NCBI RefSeq assembly: GCF_008642355.1
Contig: NZ_CP029193.1
Span: forward strand, 434,001 to 498,000
Source: Streptomyces venezuelae
GTDB lineage: Bacteria > Actinomycetota > Actinomycetes > Streptomycetales > Streptomycetaceae
Length of the DNA: 64,000 bases
Direction: 5' to 3'
Shown: piece by piece, positions 44,312 to 51,971 of the stretch
How the letters are laid out: every line of letters starts with the position of its first letter
How positions within the stretch are numbered: position 1 is the stretch's first letter
Position numbers and translations under genes: made by a program
Notes under the pieces: model-generated
Database searches by the model: none
What the model was told of the DNA's origin: nothing
The model's input: only the letters and a program-made list of their open reading frames with translations

Positions 44312-46825
44312 GTGACCCTTATCGATCAGCTGCCGCCCGACGCCGACCCCGATGCCCTCTTCGAAGCCTTCTCGTCGTGGGCCGAGGACCAGGGCATCAC
44401 TCTCTATCCGGCCCAGGAGGAGGCGCTGATCGAGGTGGTCTCCGGGGCCAACGTGATCTTGTCCACGCCCACCGGCTCCGGCAAGAGCCTGGTCGCGGCG
44501 GGGGCGCACTTCACGGCACTCGCCCAGGACAAGGTCACCTTCTACACGGCGCCCATCAAGGCTCTGGTGTCGGAGAAGTTCTTCGACCTGTGCAAACTCT
44601 TCGGCACGGAGAACGTCGGCATGCTGACGGGCGACGCGTCCGTCAACTCCGACGCCCCCGTCATCTGCTGCACGGCCGAGGTCCTCGCCTCCATCGCGCT
44701 GCGGGACGGCAAGGACGCCGACATCGGCCAGGTCGTGATGGACGAGTTCCACTTCTACGCCGAGCCGGACCGCGGCTGGGCCTGGCAGATCCCCCTGCTC
44801 GAACTGCCGCAGGCGCAGTTCATCCTCATGTCGGCGACGCTCGGCGACGTCTCCATGTTCGAGAAGGACCTGACGCGCCGCACCGGCCGGCCCACCTCGG
44901 TCGTGCGGTCGGCAACGCGCCCGGTGCCGCTCTCGTACGAGTACCGGCTGACGCCGATCACCGAGACGATCACCGAACTCCTGGAGACCAGGCAGGCGCC
45001 GGTCTACATCGTCCACTTCACCCAGGCCCAGGCGGTCGAGCGCGCACAGTCGCTCATGAGCATCAACATGTGCACGCGCGAGGAGAAGGACAAGATCGCC
45101 GATCTGATCGGCAATTTCCGCTTCACCACCAAGTTCGGCCGCAACCTCTCCCGCTACGTGCGCCACGGGATCGGCGTGCACCACGCGGGCATGCTGCCCA
45201 AGTACCGCCGTCTGGTGGAGAAGCTCGCGCAGGCGGGTCTCCTCAAGGTCATCTGCGGCACCGATACCCTGGGCGTCGGCGTCAACGTGCCGATCCGCAC
45301 GGTGCTGTTCACCGCCCTCACCAAGTACGACGGCAACCGTGTCCGCACGCTGCGCGCGCGGGAGTTCCACCAGATCGCCGGGCGTGCCGGGCGTGCGGGC
45401 TTCGACACGGCGGGCTTCGTGGTGGCACAGGCGCCCGAACACGTCATCGAGAACGAGAAGGCGCTGGCGAAGGCCGGCGATGATGCGAAGAAGCGCCGCA
45501 AGGTGGTCCGCAAGAAGGCGCCTGAGGGCTTCGTCGCCTGGTCCGAGAGCACCTTCGAGAAGCTCATCGCCTCCGAGCCCGAGCCGCTGACGTCCCGCTT
45601 CCGGGTCACGCACACCATGCTGCTGTCCGTGATCGCCCGGCCGGGCAACGCCTTCGAAGCGATGCGTCACCTCCTCGAGGACAACCACGAGCCGCGCAAG
45701 CAGCAGCTGAGGCACATTCGCCGGGCTATCGCGATCTACCGTTCCCTGCTCGACGGCGGGGTCGTGGAGAAGCTCGACGAGCCGGACTCCACGGGCCGCA
45801 TCGTGCGCCTGACCGTCGACCTGCAGCAGGACTTCGCGCTCAACCAGCCGCTGTCGACGTTCGCCCTCGCCGCCTTCGAGGTCCTCGACCCCGAGTCCCC
45901 GTCGTACGCCCTCGACATGGTGTCCGTCGTCGAGTCCACCCTCGACGACCCGCGTCAGATCCTCGCGGCCCAGCAGAACAAGGCGCGGGGCGAGGCCGTG
46001 GCGCTGATGAAGGCGGACGGCGTCGAGTACGAGGACCGCATGGAGCGGCTTCAGGACATCACGTACCCCAAGCCGCTGGAGGAGCTGCTCTTCCACGCGT
46101 ACAACACGTACCGCACGAGCCATCCGTGGGTCGGCGACCACCCGCTGTCCCCGAAGTCGGTCATCCGCGACATGTACGAACGGGCGCTGTCCTTCACGGA
46201 GTTCACGTCCTTCTACGAGCTCGCCCGCACCGAAGGCATCGTGCTGCGTTACCTCGCGAGCGCGTACAAGGCCCTGGAACACACCATCCCGGACGACCTG
46301 AAGTCCGAGGACCTGGAGGACCTGATCGCCTGGCTCGGGGAGATGGTCCGGCAGGTCGACTCCAGCCTCCTCGACGAGTGGGAGCAGCTCGCCAACCCCG
46401 AGGTCATGACGGCCGAGGAGGCTCAGGAGAAGGCGGACCAGGTCAAGCCGGTCACGGCCAATGCGCGCGCCTTCCGTGTCCTGGTGCGCAACGCGCTGTT
46501 CCGCAGGGTCGAGCTTGCCGCTCTCGACCACGTCGAGGAGCTGGGCGAGCTGGACGCCGAGTCCGGGTGGGACGCGGACGCCTGGGGCGAGGCCATGGAC
46601 AAGTACTGGGACGAGTACGAAGATCTCGGCACCGGTCCCGACGCCCGAGGCCCCAAGCTGCTGCGCATCGAGGAGGATCCCGAGCACGGTCTGTGGCGCG
46701 TCCGGCAGACGTTCGCCGACCCGAACGGCGACCATGACTGGGGCATCAGCGCGGAGGTCGATCTCGCCGCTTCGGACGAGGAGGGCCTCGCCGTCGTCCG
46801 GGTCACGGACGTCGGTCAGCTCTGA
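44312..46825 (+). CDS. Ski2-like DEAD/DEAH-box RNA helicase with C-terminal DUF3516-type region
   Basis: The 837-residue protein starts at a GTG behind GGAAGGCAAG. Helicase motifs in order are LSTPTGSGKS (motif I, about 50-58), TAPIKALVSEKF (Ia), VVMDEFHFY (motif II, about 142, DEFH rather than DEAD), LMSATLGD (III), ICGTDTLGVGVNVP (V) and IAGRAGRAGFD (VI). The C-terminal 380 residues are helical and match the extended tail of actinobacterial members. Related proteins unwind structured RNA in turnover; the specific role is not established. A longer upstream frame would overlap the divergent membrane gene and is rejected. Confidence 0.9.
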   Translation: MTLIDQLPPDADPDALFEAFSSWAEDQGITLYPAQEEALIEVVSGANVILSTPTGSGKSLVAAGAHFTALAQDKVTFYTAPIKALVSEKFFDLCKLFGTENVGMLTGDASVNSDAPVICCTAEVLASIALRDGKDADIGQVVMDEFHFYAEPDRGWAWQIPLLELPQAQFILMSATLGDVSMFEKDLTRRTGRPTSVVRSATRPVPLSYEYRLTPITETITELLETRQAPVYIVHFTQAQAVERAQSLMSINMCTREEKDKIADLIGNFRFTTKFGRNLSRYVRHGIGVHHAGMLPKYRRLVEKLAQAGLLKVICGTDTLGVGVNVPIRTVLFTALTKYDGNRVRTLRAREFHQIAGRAGRAGFDTAGFVVAQAPEHVIENEKALAKAGDDAKKRRKVVRKKAPEGFVAWSESTFEKLIASEPEPLTSRFRVTHTMLLSVIARPGNAFEAMRHLLEDNHEPRKQQLRHIRRAIAIYRSLLDGGVVEKLDEPDSTGRIVRLTVDLQQDFALNQPLSTFALAAFEVLDPESPSYALDMVSVVESTLDDPRQILAAQQNKARGEAVALMKADGVEYEDRMERLQDITYPKPLEELLFHAYNTYRTSHPWVGDHPLSPKSVIRDMYERALSFTEFTSFYELARTEGIVLRYLASAYKALEHTIPDDLKSEDLEDLIAWLGEMVRQVDSSLLDEWEQLANPEVMTAEEAQEKADQVKPVTANARAFRVLVRNALFRRVELAALDHVEELGELDAESGWDADAWGEAMDKYWDEYEDLGTGPDARGPKLLRIEEDPEHGLWRVRQTFADPNGDHDWGISAEVDLAASDEEGLAVVRVTDVGQL

Positions 46826-46871
46826 GGGCCCCGAGGACCCGCGTGCCCCGGACAGGAGTCGAGGAACTGCC

Positions 46872-47774
46872 ATGAACAATCCCGCCGACAAGTTGGTCGA
46901 CCTGCTGGACCTGGAGCAGATCGAGGTCAACATCTTCCGGGGCCGCAGCCCGAACGAGTCCTTGCAGCGCGTGTTCGGTGGGCAGGTCGCCGGCCAGGCG
47001 CTGGTGGCCGCGGGCCGCACCACCGAGGGCGACCGGCCGGTGCACTCACTCCACGCGTACTTCCTGCGCCCGGGGCGTCCGGGTGTGCCGATCGTGTACC
47101 AGGTCGAGCGGGTCAGGGACGGGCGTTCTTTCACCACGCGCCGCGTCACCGCCGTCCAGCAGGGCCGCACCATCTTCAACCTCACCGCCTCCTTCCATCA
47201 GCCCGAACAGGGCGCCTTCGAACACCAGCTGCCGCCGCGTCTGGCGGCTCCCTCCCCGGAGTCGCTGCCGACGGTCGCCGAGGAGATCAAGGAGCACCTC
47301 GGCACGCTCCCCGAGCAGCTGGAACGCATGGCGCGACGCCAGCCCTTCGACATCCGGTATGTCGACCGGCTGCGCTGGACAGCAGAGGAGATCAAGGACG
47401 CCGAGCCGCGCAGCGCGGTGTGGATGCGTGCCGTCGGGCCGCTCGGTGACGATCCGCTCGTGCACACCTGTGCGCTGACCTACGCGAGCGACATGACGCT
47501 CCTCGACGCGGTCCGCATCCCGGTCGAGCCGCTCTGGGGGCCGCGCGGCTTCGACATGGCGTCCCTCGACCACGCCATGTGGTTCCACCGCCCCTTCCGC
47601 GCCGACGAGTGGTTCCTCTACGACCAGGAGTCCCCCATCGTCACGGGGGGCCGTGGCCTCGCCCGGGGCCGTATCTACGACACCGAGGGACGCCTTCTGG
47701 TGTCGGTGGTGCAGGAGGGCCTGTTCCGCCCCTACGGAGAGCGCCACATGGACAGCCCGACATCCGGCGCCTGA
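46872..47774 (+). CDS. tesB: Acyl-CoA thioesterase II
   Basis: The 300-residue double-hotdog enzyme hydrolyses acyl-CoA to free acid and CoA. It shows the N-terminal NIFRGRSPNESLQRVFGGQV and the block SLHAYFLRPGRPGVPIVYQV. The C-terminal hotdog has LTYASDMTLLDAV, MASLDHAMWFHRPFRADEW and GRGLARGRIYD, which hold the catalytic Asp/Thr/Gln-type residues of TesB. It follows the helicase by 46 bp and may be cotranscribed. Confidence 0.93.
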   Translation: MNNPADKLVDLLDLEQIEVNIFRGRSPNESLQRVFGGQVAGQALVAAGRTTEGDRPVHSLHAYFLRPGRPGVPIVYQVERVRDGRSFTTRRVTAVQQGRTIFNLTASFHQPEQGAFEHQLPPRLAAPSPESLPTVAEEIKEHLGTLPEQLERMARRQPFDIRYVDRLRWTAEEIKDAEPRSAVWMRAVGPLGDDPLVHTCALTYASDMTLLDAVRIPVEPLWGPRGFDMASLDHAMWFHRPFRADEWFLYDQESPIVTGGRGLARGRIYDTEGRLLVSVVQEGLFRPYGERHMDSPTSGA

Positions 47775-47871
47775 CCGGCGAGTGGCCCACGCGGGCTGGG
47801 GACGGGGAATATGTGCCGGGCATCGGTGTCTCCGTTCGGGATAGGTTCCGGGCACGATCAAGTGCCCGGGC

Positions 47872-48420
47872 GTGACGGGGCTGCGGAGTCTGTGGAGGGG
47901 ACGGGAATTGAGCGGGCATTCGGCTGCGGACAGGAACCAGTTGTTGTCGGAGGCCGTGCGGCTTCGTGAAGCGGGTCGGCGTGAGGAGGCCAGGGAGCGA
48001 CTCGTCGCTCTCTCCGCCGCGCTGCCCCTGGATGCGGAGGTCGCGTACCAGGCTGCGTGGGTCCACGACACGCTGGGTCTGGAGGCCGAGGCGGTGCCGT
48101 ACTACGAGCGCGCGCTCAGCGGATCGGCCCTGGCGGGCGACGACCGCCGCGGAGCACTTCTGGGTCTGGGCAGCACCTATCGGATCCTCGGACGTCATGA
48201 GGAGGCCGTTGCCACTCTTACCACCGGCGTGGCCGAGTTCCCCGACGACAACGGGCTCAAGGCGTTCCTGGCCATGGCCCTGTACAACACCGGTCGCACG
48301 CACGACGCGATGCAGCTGCTTCTGACGCTGCTCGTCACCACGACCGCAGACCCGGAGCTCGCGGCTTACCGCCCGGCGATCGAGGAGTACGCCAAGGACC
48401 TGGACGCGACAATGGAATGA
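47872..48420 (+). CDS. Tetratricopeptide-repeat protein
   Basis: The 182-residue all-helical protein has about three TPR units, for example AVRLREAGRREEARERLVAL, YQAAWVHDTLGLEAEAVPYY and GLGSTYRILGRHEEAVATL. There is no signal peptide. TPRs bind partner proteins; the target is unknown. The GTG at 47872 is the probable start, though an alternative TTG lies 36 bases further on. It may be the last gene of a helicase-tesB-TPR unit. Confidence 0.8.
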   Translation: MTGLRSLWRGRELSGHSAADRNQLLSEAVRLREAGRREEARERLVALSAALPLDAEVAYQAAWVHDTLGLEAEAVPYYERALSGSALAGDDRRGALLGLGSTYRILGRHEEAVATLTTGVAEFPDDNGLKAFLAMALYNTGRTHDAMQLLLTLLVTTTADPELAAYRPAIEEYAKDLDATME

Positions 48421-48463
48421 CATCGTCGCGGACGGAGTGGCACGGGACGGCGGCGAGCGCTGC

Positions 48464-49399
48464 CTAGGGTTTGCGGCGGCGCAGCCACTTCATGAACCCT
48501 CGGGACTCCTCCACCGCTGCGGTATCGCCCGGCGCCGTCCATTCCGTGGCGTGGCTGCTCGACTCGTGGTCAGCACGCGGTGCCGATCGCGACGGCCGCG
48601 GCGCCGGACGCTGGGCACGGGCCTGGACGAGGCCGATCAGGAGGCTGGAGCGCAGCCACCGGATCTCGTCGGGATCGTCTGCCGTCGTCAGCCTCTCCAC
48701 GATGGACGCCCCGGGGGATTCGGGTGTTCCGGGCGCTCCCTGGCCGCTGCGGGGCGTCGGCTTGAGCCGGTTGATGTAGGCGCGTTCATAAGGATCTCTG
48801 ACGACCTCCGCGATCTGCACGGGGTCGAGCAGCGATGCCATGACCGCGACCCGCTCCCACGGATCCTCCGACTGCCGGAGCAGGAAGCCGGTGTGACGTC
48901 CCCGCCAGTTGCGTGCCCGCAGGTCCTGGCCTTCTTCGAGCCGTCCTCGCATCGTTTTGGGCAGGCGGCCTTTGAGGAGCGCGGCGTTGAGTTCGGAAGC
49001 GGCGAAGTGCTCGAGCTCTTCGGCGAGGTAGAGCCAGACGACGGTTCGATACCTGTTCAGATAGAACTTCACCGGTGTCAGGAAGCCGGTGCGCGCAAGG
49101 CGGGTGAAGCGCGCCGTGGTGATGTGCATGAGCTCGGCGCCCTCCGTCGTGCCCACGACTCTGACGCCCTTGCGCAACGCGTCGAGACAGCTCTTGTCTC
49201 CGCGCACGCGGTCGATCTCCTCGCGGGTGATGCGACGCTGCGCACCCGGCGCTTCCCCTACCGTGCGGATGCGCCCGAGCATGACGGCGAGATCGAACTC
49301 TCCGCGTTTCAGCCCCAGCTCCTTGGCTGCACAGCTCGGCGTGACGCTCGGCCGAGCGGTCGTTCCCCCGGCCTGTTGCGTGATGGTGCCACCGGTCAT
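48464..49399 (-). CDS. DUF6397-like protein with helix-turn-helix-like segment
   Basis: The 311-residue protein is Streptomyces-type. A middle segment, LMHITTARFTRLARTGFLTP followed by VVWLYLAEELEHFAAS, resembles the MerR/excisionase helix-turn-helix used to read DNA. The C-terminal third is low-complexity Pro/Arg/Ser and ends FMKWLRRRKP, a basic tail. I infer a DNA-binding or nucleoid-associated role, but no function is established. The ATG at 49399 is chosen because the longer frame runs through the roadblock gene. It converges with the TPR gene. Confidence 0.72.
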   Translation of the reverse strand: MTGGTITQQAGGTTARPSVTPSCAAKELGLKRGEFDLAVMLGRIRTVGEAPGAQRRITREEIDRVRGDKSCLDALRKGVRVVGTTEGAELMHITTARFTRLARTGFLTPVKFYLNRYRTVVWLYLAEELEHFAASELNAALLKGRLPKTMRGRLEEGQDLRARNWRGRHTGFLLRQSEDPWERVAVMASLLDPVQIAEVVRDPYERAYINRLKPTPRSGQGAPGTPESPGASIVERLTTADDPDEIRWLRSSLLIGLVQARAQRPAPRPSRSAPRADHESSSHATEWTAPGDTAAVEESRGFMKWLRRRKP

Positions 49400-49509
49400 C
49401 GCGTTCTCCCCCGTGCGTGGTGAATTGCTCTCGGGAAAAACCGTAGACCGATCCCCGCGATTCTCGCTCGGCCTGTGGATAACTCTTGGCGTGGCAGCGT
49501 CAGCGCAGG

Positions 49510-49929
49510 TCAGAGGTCCACGACCGGGGTGCGTTCCGGCTGCCGTGCGTCCACGCTGAGATGTTCGCCGACCCGGTTCACGAGCAACGTCATCTCGTAG
49601 GCGACCTGTCCCATGTCCGCCTCTGCCGTGCTCAGGACGCACAGGCAACTGCCGTCGCCGGCAGCGGTGACGAAGAGAACCGCGTCGTCGAACTCGATCA
49701 TCGTCTGGCGGACGTTCCCGGCGTGGAAGTGGCGGCCCGAACCCTTGGCGAGGCTGTGCAGTCCGGACGAGACCGCCGCCAGGTGTTCCGCGTCCTCCCG
49801 CTCCAGTTCCGAGCTCGCGGCGGTCACCAAGCCGTCGTTCGACAGCACCAACGCGTGCCGTACGTGCTCCATCCGCTGGGTGAGATCGTCCAGCAGCCAG
49901 CCGAGCCCCATGCTCTGCCCCATGTTCAT
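49510..49929 (-). CDS. Roadblock/LC7-domain protein, extra CvnB paralogue
   Basis: The 139-residue protein has one roadblock domain: LGWLLDDLTQRMEHVRHALV, SNDGLVTAASSELEREDAEH, then FHAGNVRQTMIEFDDAVLFV and GDGSCLCVL. By eye it is about two-thirds identical to the CvnB at 51537-51971 over the core, so it looks like a duplicate. Roadblock proteins act as MglB-like regulators of small GTPases; the nearby CvnD is the obvious partner. Two ATGs (49929, 49923) fit a GGGGAG ribosome site. Confidence 0.88.
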   Translation of the reverse strand: MNMGQSMGLGWLLDDLTQRMEHVRHALVLSNDGLVTAASSELEREDAEHLAAVSSGLHSLAKGSGRHFHAGNVRQTMIEFDDAVLFVTAAGDGSCLCVLSTAEADMGQVAYEMTLLVNRVGEHLSVDARQPERTPVVDL

Positions 49930-50025
49930 GTCTCCCCGTGTGCGTTCCGCGTCGAATCCCCCTGGCTGGAGGACTGACCTGCCAGCCTTCCCCACGACCG
50001 GCGGCGCGGCAAGCATGATGAGGAC

Positions 50026-50454
50026 ATGGCACAGAAGATGACCGATGACCAATGGCGGGCCTTCGTCTCGCGCGGCACGCGCACCGGCAAGCTCTCCACC
50101 GTCCGGGCCGACGGCAGCCCGCACGTCGCGCCGATCTGGTTCCTCCTCGACGGTGACGATCTCGTCTTCAACACCGGCAAGGAAACCGTCAAGGGCCGCA
50201 ACCTCGCGAGGGACGGGCGGATGGCCCTGTGCGTCGACGACGATCAGCCGCCATTCGCCTTCGTCGTCCTGCAAGGGCACGCGGAGCTGAGCGAGGATCT
50301 CGACCAGGTTCAACACTGGGCGGGACGGCTCGGCGCCCGCTACATGGGCGAGGACCGCGCCGATGAGTTCGCCAGGCGCAACGGCGTTCCGGGAGAGCTC
50401 CTGGTCCGCGTGCGCATCGACAAAGTACTCGCGTACGCAGGCGTCTCCGACTGA
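50026..50454 (+). CDS. PPOX-class oxidoreductase, probably F420- or flavin-dependent
   Basis: The 142-residue split-barrel protein has the family blocks GTRTGKLSTVRADGSPHVAP, IWFLLDGDDLVFNTGKETVK and GRNLARDGRMALCVDD. Actinobacterial members of this size reduce substrates with deazaflavin F420 or bind heme/FMN; which applies is not clear. It lies in the opposite direction to the conservon genes on either side, between the extra roadblock gene and cvnD. Confidence 0.87.
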   Translation: MAQKMTDDQWRAFVSRGTRTGKLSTVRADGSPHVAPIWFLLDGDDLVFNTGKETVKGRNLARDGRMALCVDDDQPPFAFVVLQGHAELSEDLDQVQHWAGRLGARYMGEDRADEFARRNGVPGELLVRVRIDKVLAYAGVSD

Positions 50455-50518
50455 CGCATCCAGCGCAGCGCACACGCCGCAGCCCGGTCGACGTGCTCAC
50501 TGCTGGTTCACCGGCGCC

Positions 50519-51124
50519 TCACCCGACGGAGTCGAGCAGCCGGGCGGTATGGACCCGCCCGGCGTACTCGACGAGACGTATCAGCACTTCCTTCCCGGAG
50601 TCGCGGTCCCGGGCGTCGCACAGCACCACCGGTGTTCCGCGGTCGAGGTCCAAGGCCCGTGACACTTCGTGCGCACCGTACGTACGCGTATGCGCGAAGC
50701 AGTTGACTGCCACGACGAACGGGATGCGACGGTGCTCGAAATAGTCCACGGCGGGGAAGCAGTCCTCGAGCCGCCGGGTGTCCGCGAGGACCACGGCACC
50801 GAGGGCACCCTGTGACAACTCGTCCCACAGGAACCAGAACCGGTCCTGGCCCGGAGTGCCGAACAGGTAGAGCGACAGGCCGGAGTGGATGGTGATGCGG
50901 CCGAAGTCCATGGCCACGGTTGTCGTGGTCTTGCGGTCGACGCCTTCGATGTCGTCCACCGACTGGCCGACCTCGCTCAGCAGTTCCTCGGTGCGCAGCG
51001 GGCGGATCTCACTGACGGCGCCCACCAAGGTGGTCTTGCCCACCCCGAAACCGCCCGCGACCAGAATCTTCAGCGCCATGGCCGTCGTGTCGGTGCCCAT
51101 GGCGTCAGAGTGCTCGGAGCCCAT
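50519..51124 (-). CDS. cvnD: Conservon small GTPase (MglA/Rab-like)
   Basis: The 201-residue GTPase has Walker A GGFGVGKTT, the switch region TTTTVAMDFGRI, the G3 block LFGTPGQDRFWFLWDEL (TPGQ in place of DxxG) and the G4-like VAVNCFAHT. This is the CvnD class of the Streptomyces conservons, which act with a CvnA sensor as membrane-linked signalling complexes. It overlaps cvnC by 20 bp; the second ATG at 51100 would reduce this. Confidence 0.92.
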   Translation of the reverse strand: MGSEHSDAMGTDTTAMALKILVAGGFGVGKTTLVGAVSEIRPLRTEELLSEVGQSVDDIEGVDRKTTTTVAMDFGRITIHSGLSLYLFGTPGQDRFWFLWDELSQGALGAVVLADTRRLEDCFPAVDYFEHRRIPFVVAVNCFAHTRTYGAHEVSRALDLDRGTPVVLCDARDRDSGKEVLIRLVEYAGRVHTARLLDSVG

Positions 51125-51527
51125 CGATCACCTCTCGGAGGATCTTTTCGTCGGGAAGCTGTGCGGGTGGCACAGGTCGGCTGACTCTGACGCAGCCCGT
51201 TTCCAGCAGGTCGCCCAAGAGCACCCTGACCACGCCGACGGGCAGATCCGCGCCCGCGGCGAGTTCGGCGACGGACTGTGTCTCCGCACGGCACAGTTCG
51301 ATGAGGGTCCGGTGTTCCGGGCCGAGTGCCGTGCTGTCGTCGAGCCCGGGCGCGCTGTCGTCCAGCGTCACCAGGGCGATCAGGTCGAACCGGACGCCAC
51401 GTGGTCCCGGTCTGGTGCGTCCGCCCGTCATCGCGTAGGGCCGGACGAGCGGGCCGGCTTCGTTGTCGTACCACTGGCTTCCCGGCTGCTCAGGGACGCC
51501 GCTCGGGTCCTCGACCATGGGTAGCAC
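51105..51527 (-). CDS. cvnC: Conservon DUF742 protein
   Basis: The 140-residue protein begins acidic and then shows the DUF742 blocks SQWYDNEAGPLVRPYAMTGG, FDLIALV and a winged-helix segment ETQSVAELAAGADLPVGVVR then VLLGDLLETG. CvnC proteins are adaptors in conservon complexes. It lies 9 bp after cvnB and overlaps cvnD. MVEDPSG (51518) is another start. Confidence 0.9.
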   Translation of the reverse strand: MLPMVEDPSGVPEQPGSQWYDNEAGPLVRPYAMTGGRTRPGPRGVRFDLIALVTLDDSAPGLDDSTALGPEHRTLIELCRAETQSVAELAAGADLPVGVVRVLLGDLLETGCVRVSRPVPPAQLPDEKILREVIDGLRAL

Positions 51528-51536
51528 CGCCCCGGA

Positions 51537-51971
51537 TCATCCGGCGGCCGGTGGCTGCTCTGCGAAGCGCGCCGGTGTGCGGAGATGCTCTCCGACCCGC
51601 TTGACCATGCGCGCCATTTCGTACGCCACCAGACCGATGTCCGCCGTCACCGCGGTGAGTACGGCGAGGCAGGAGCCGTCACCCGCGGCTGCCACGAACA
51701 GGAATGCGTCGTCCATCTCGACCATGGTCTGGCGCACGCCGCCCGCACCGAAATGTCGGCCCGCCCCCTTGGCGAGGCTGTGGAAGCCCGAGGCGACGGC
51801 AGCCAGGTGCTCGGCATCCTCACGGGTGAGGGCGGTCGACGCGCCGACCGGGAGTCCGTCGTTGGACAGGACCACCGCGTGCCGTACGTCGCTGACGCGG
51901 AGCACCAGGTCGTCCAGCAGCCAGTCGAGTTCGCCGGTCCGTCCGGTGGGGATGCTCTGGTCCTGGATCAT
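51537..51971 (-). CDS. cvnB: Conservon roadblock/LC7 protein
   Basis: The 144-residue single roadblock domain includes LDWLLDDLVLRVSDVRHAVV, REDAEHLAAVASGFHSLAKG and VAAAGDGSCLAVL. It is the likely GTPase-activating or scaffold partner of CvnD. The ATG overlaps the cvnA stop in ATGA, coupling translation. Confidence 0.92.
   Translation of the reverse strand: MIQDQSIPTGRTGELDWLLDDLVLRVSDVRHAVVLSNDGLPVGASTALTREDAEHLAAVASGFHSLAKGAGRHFGAGGVRQTMVEMDDAFLFVAAAGDGSCLAVLTAVTADIGLVAYEMARMVKRVGEHLRTPARFAEQPPAAG

Noticed and set aside
41411..47185. Very long open frame on the minus strand, antisense to the exporter pair 2, a membrane-protein gene and the helicase
   Set aside because: It crosses several well-supported genes, is Arg/Gly/Val-rich and low in family motifs, as expected of a shadow frame at this GC content.
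48464..50032. Long N-terminal extension of the DUF6397-like protein into the roadblock gene region
   Set aside because: The extension overlaps a conserved roadblock gene, is of odd composition and lacks a ribosome site; the ATG at 49399 is better.
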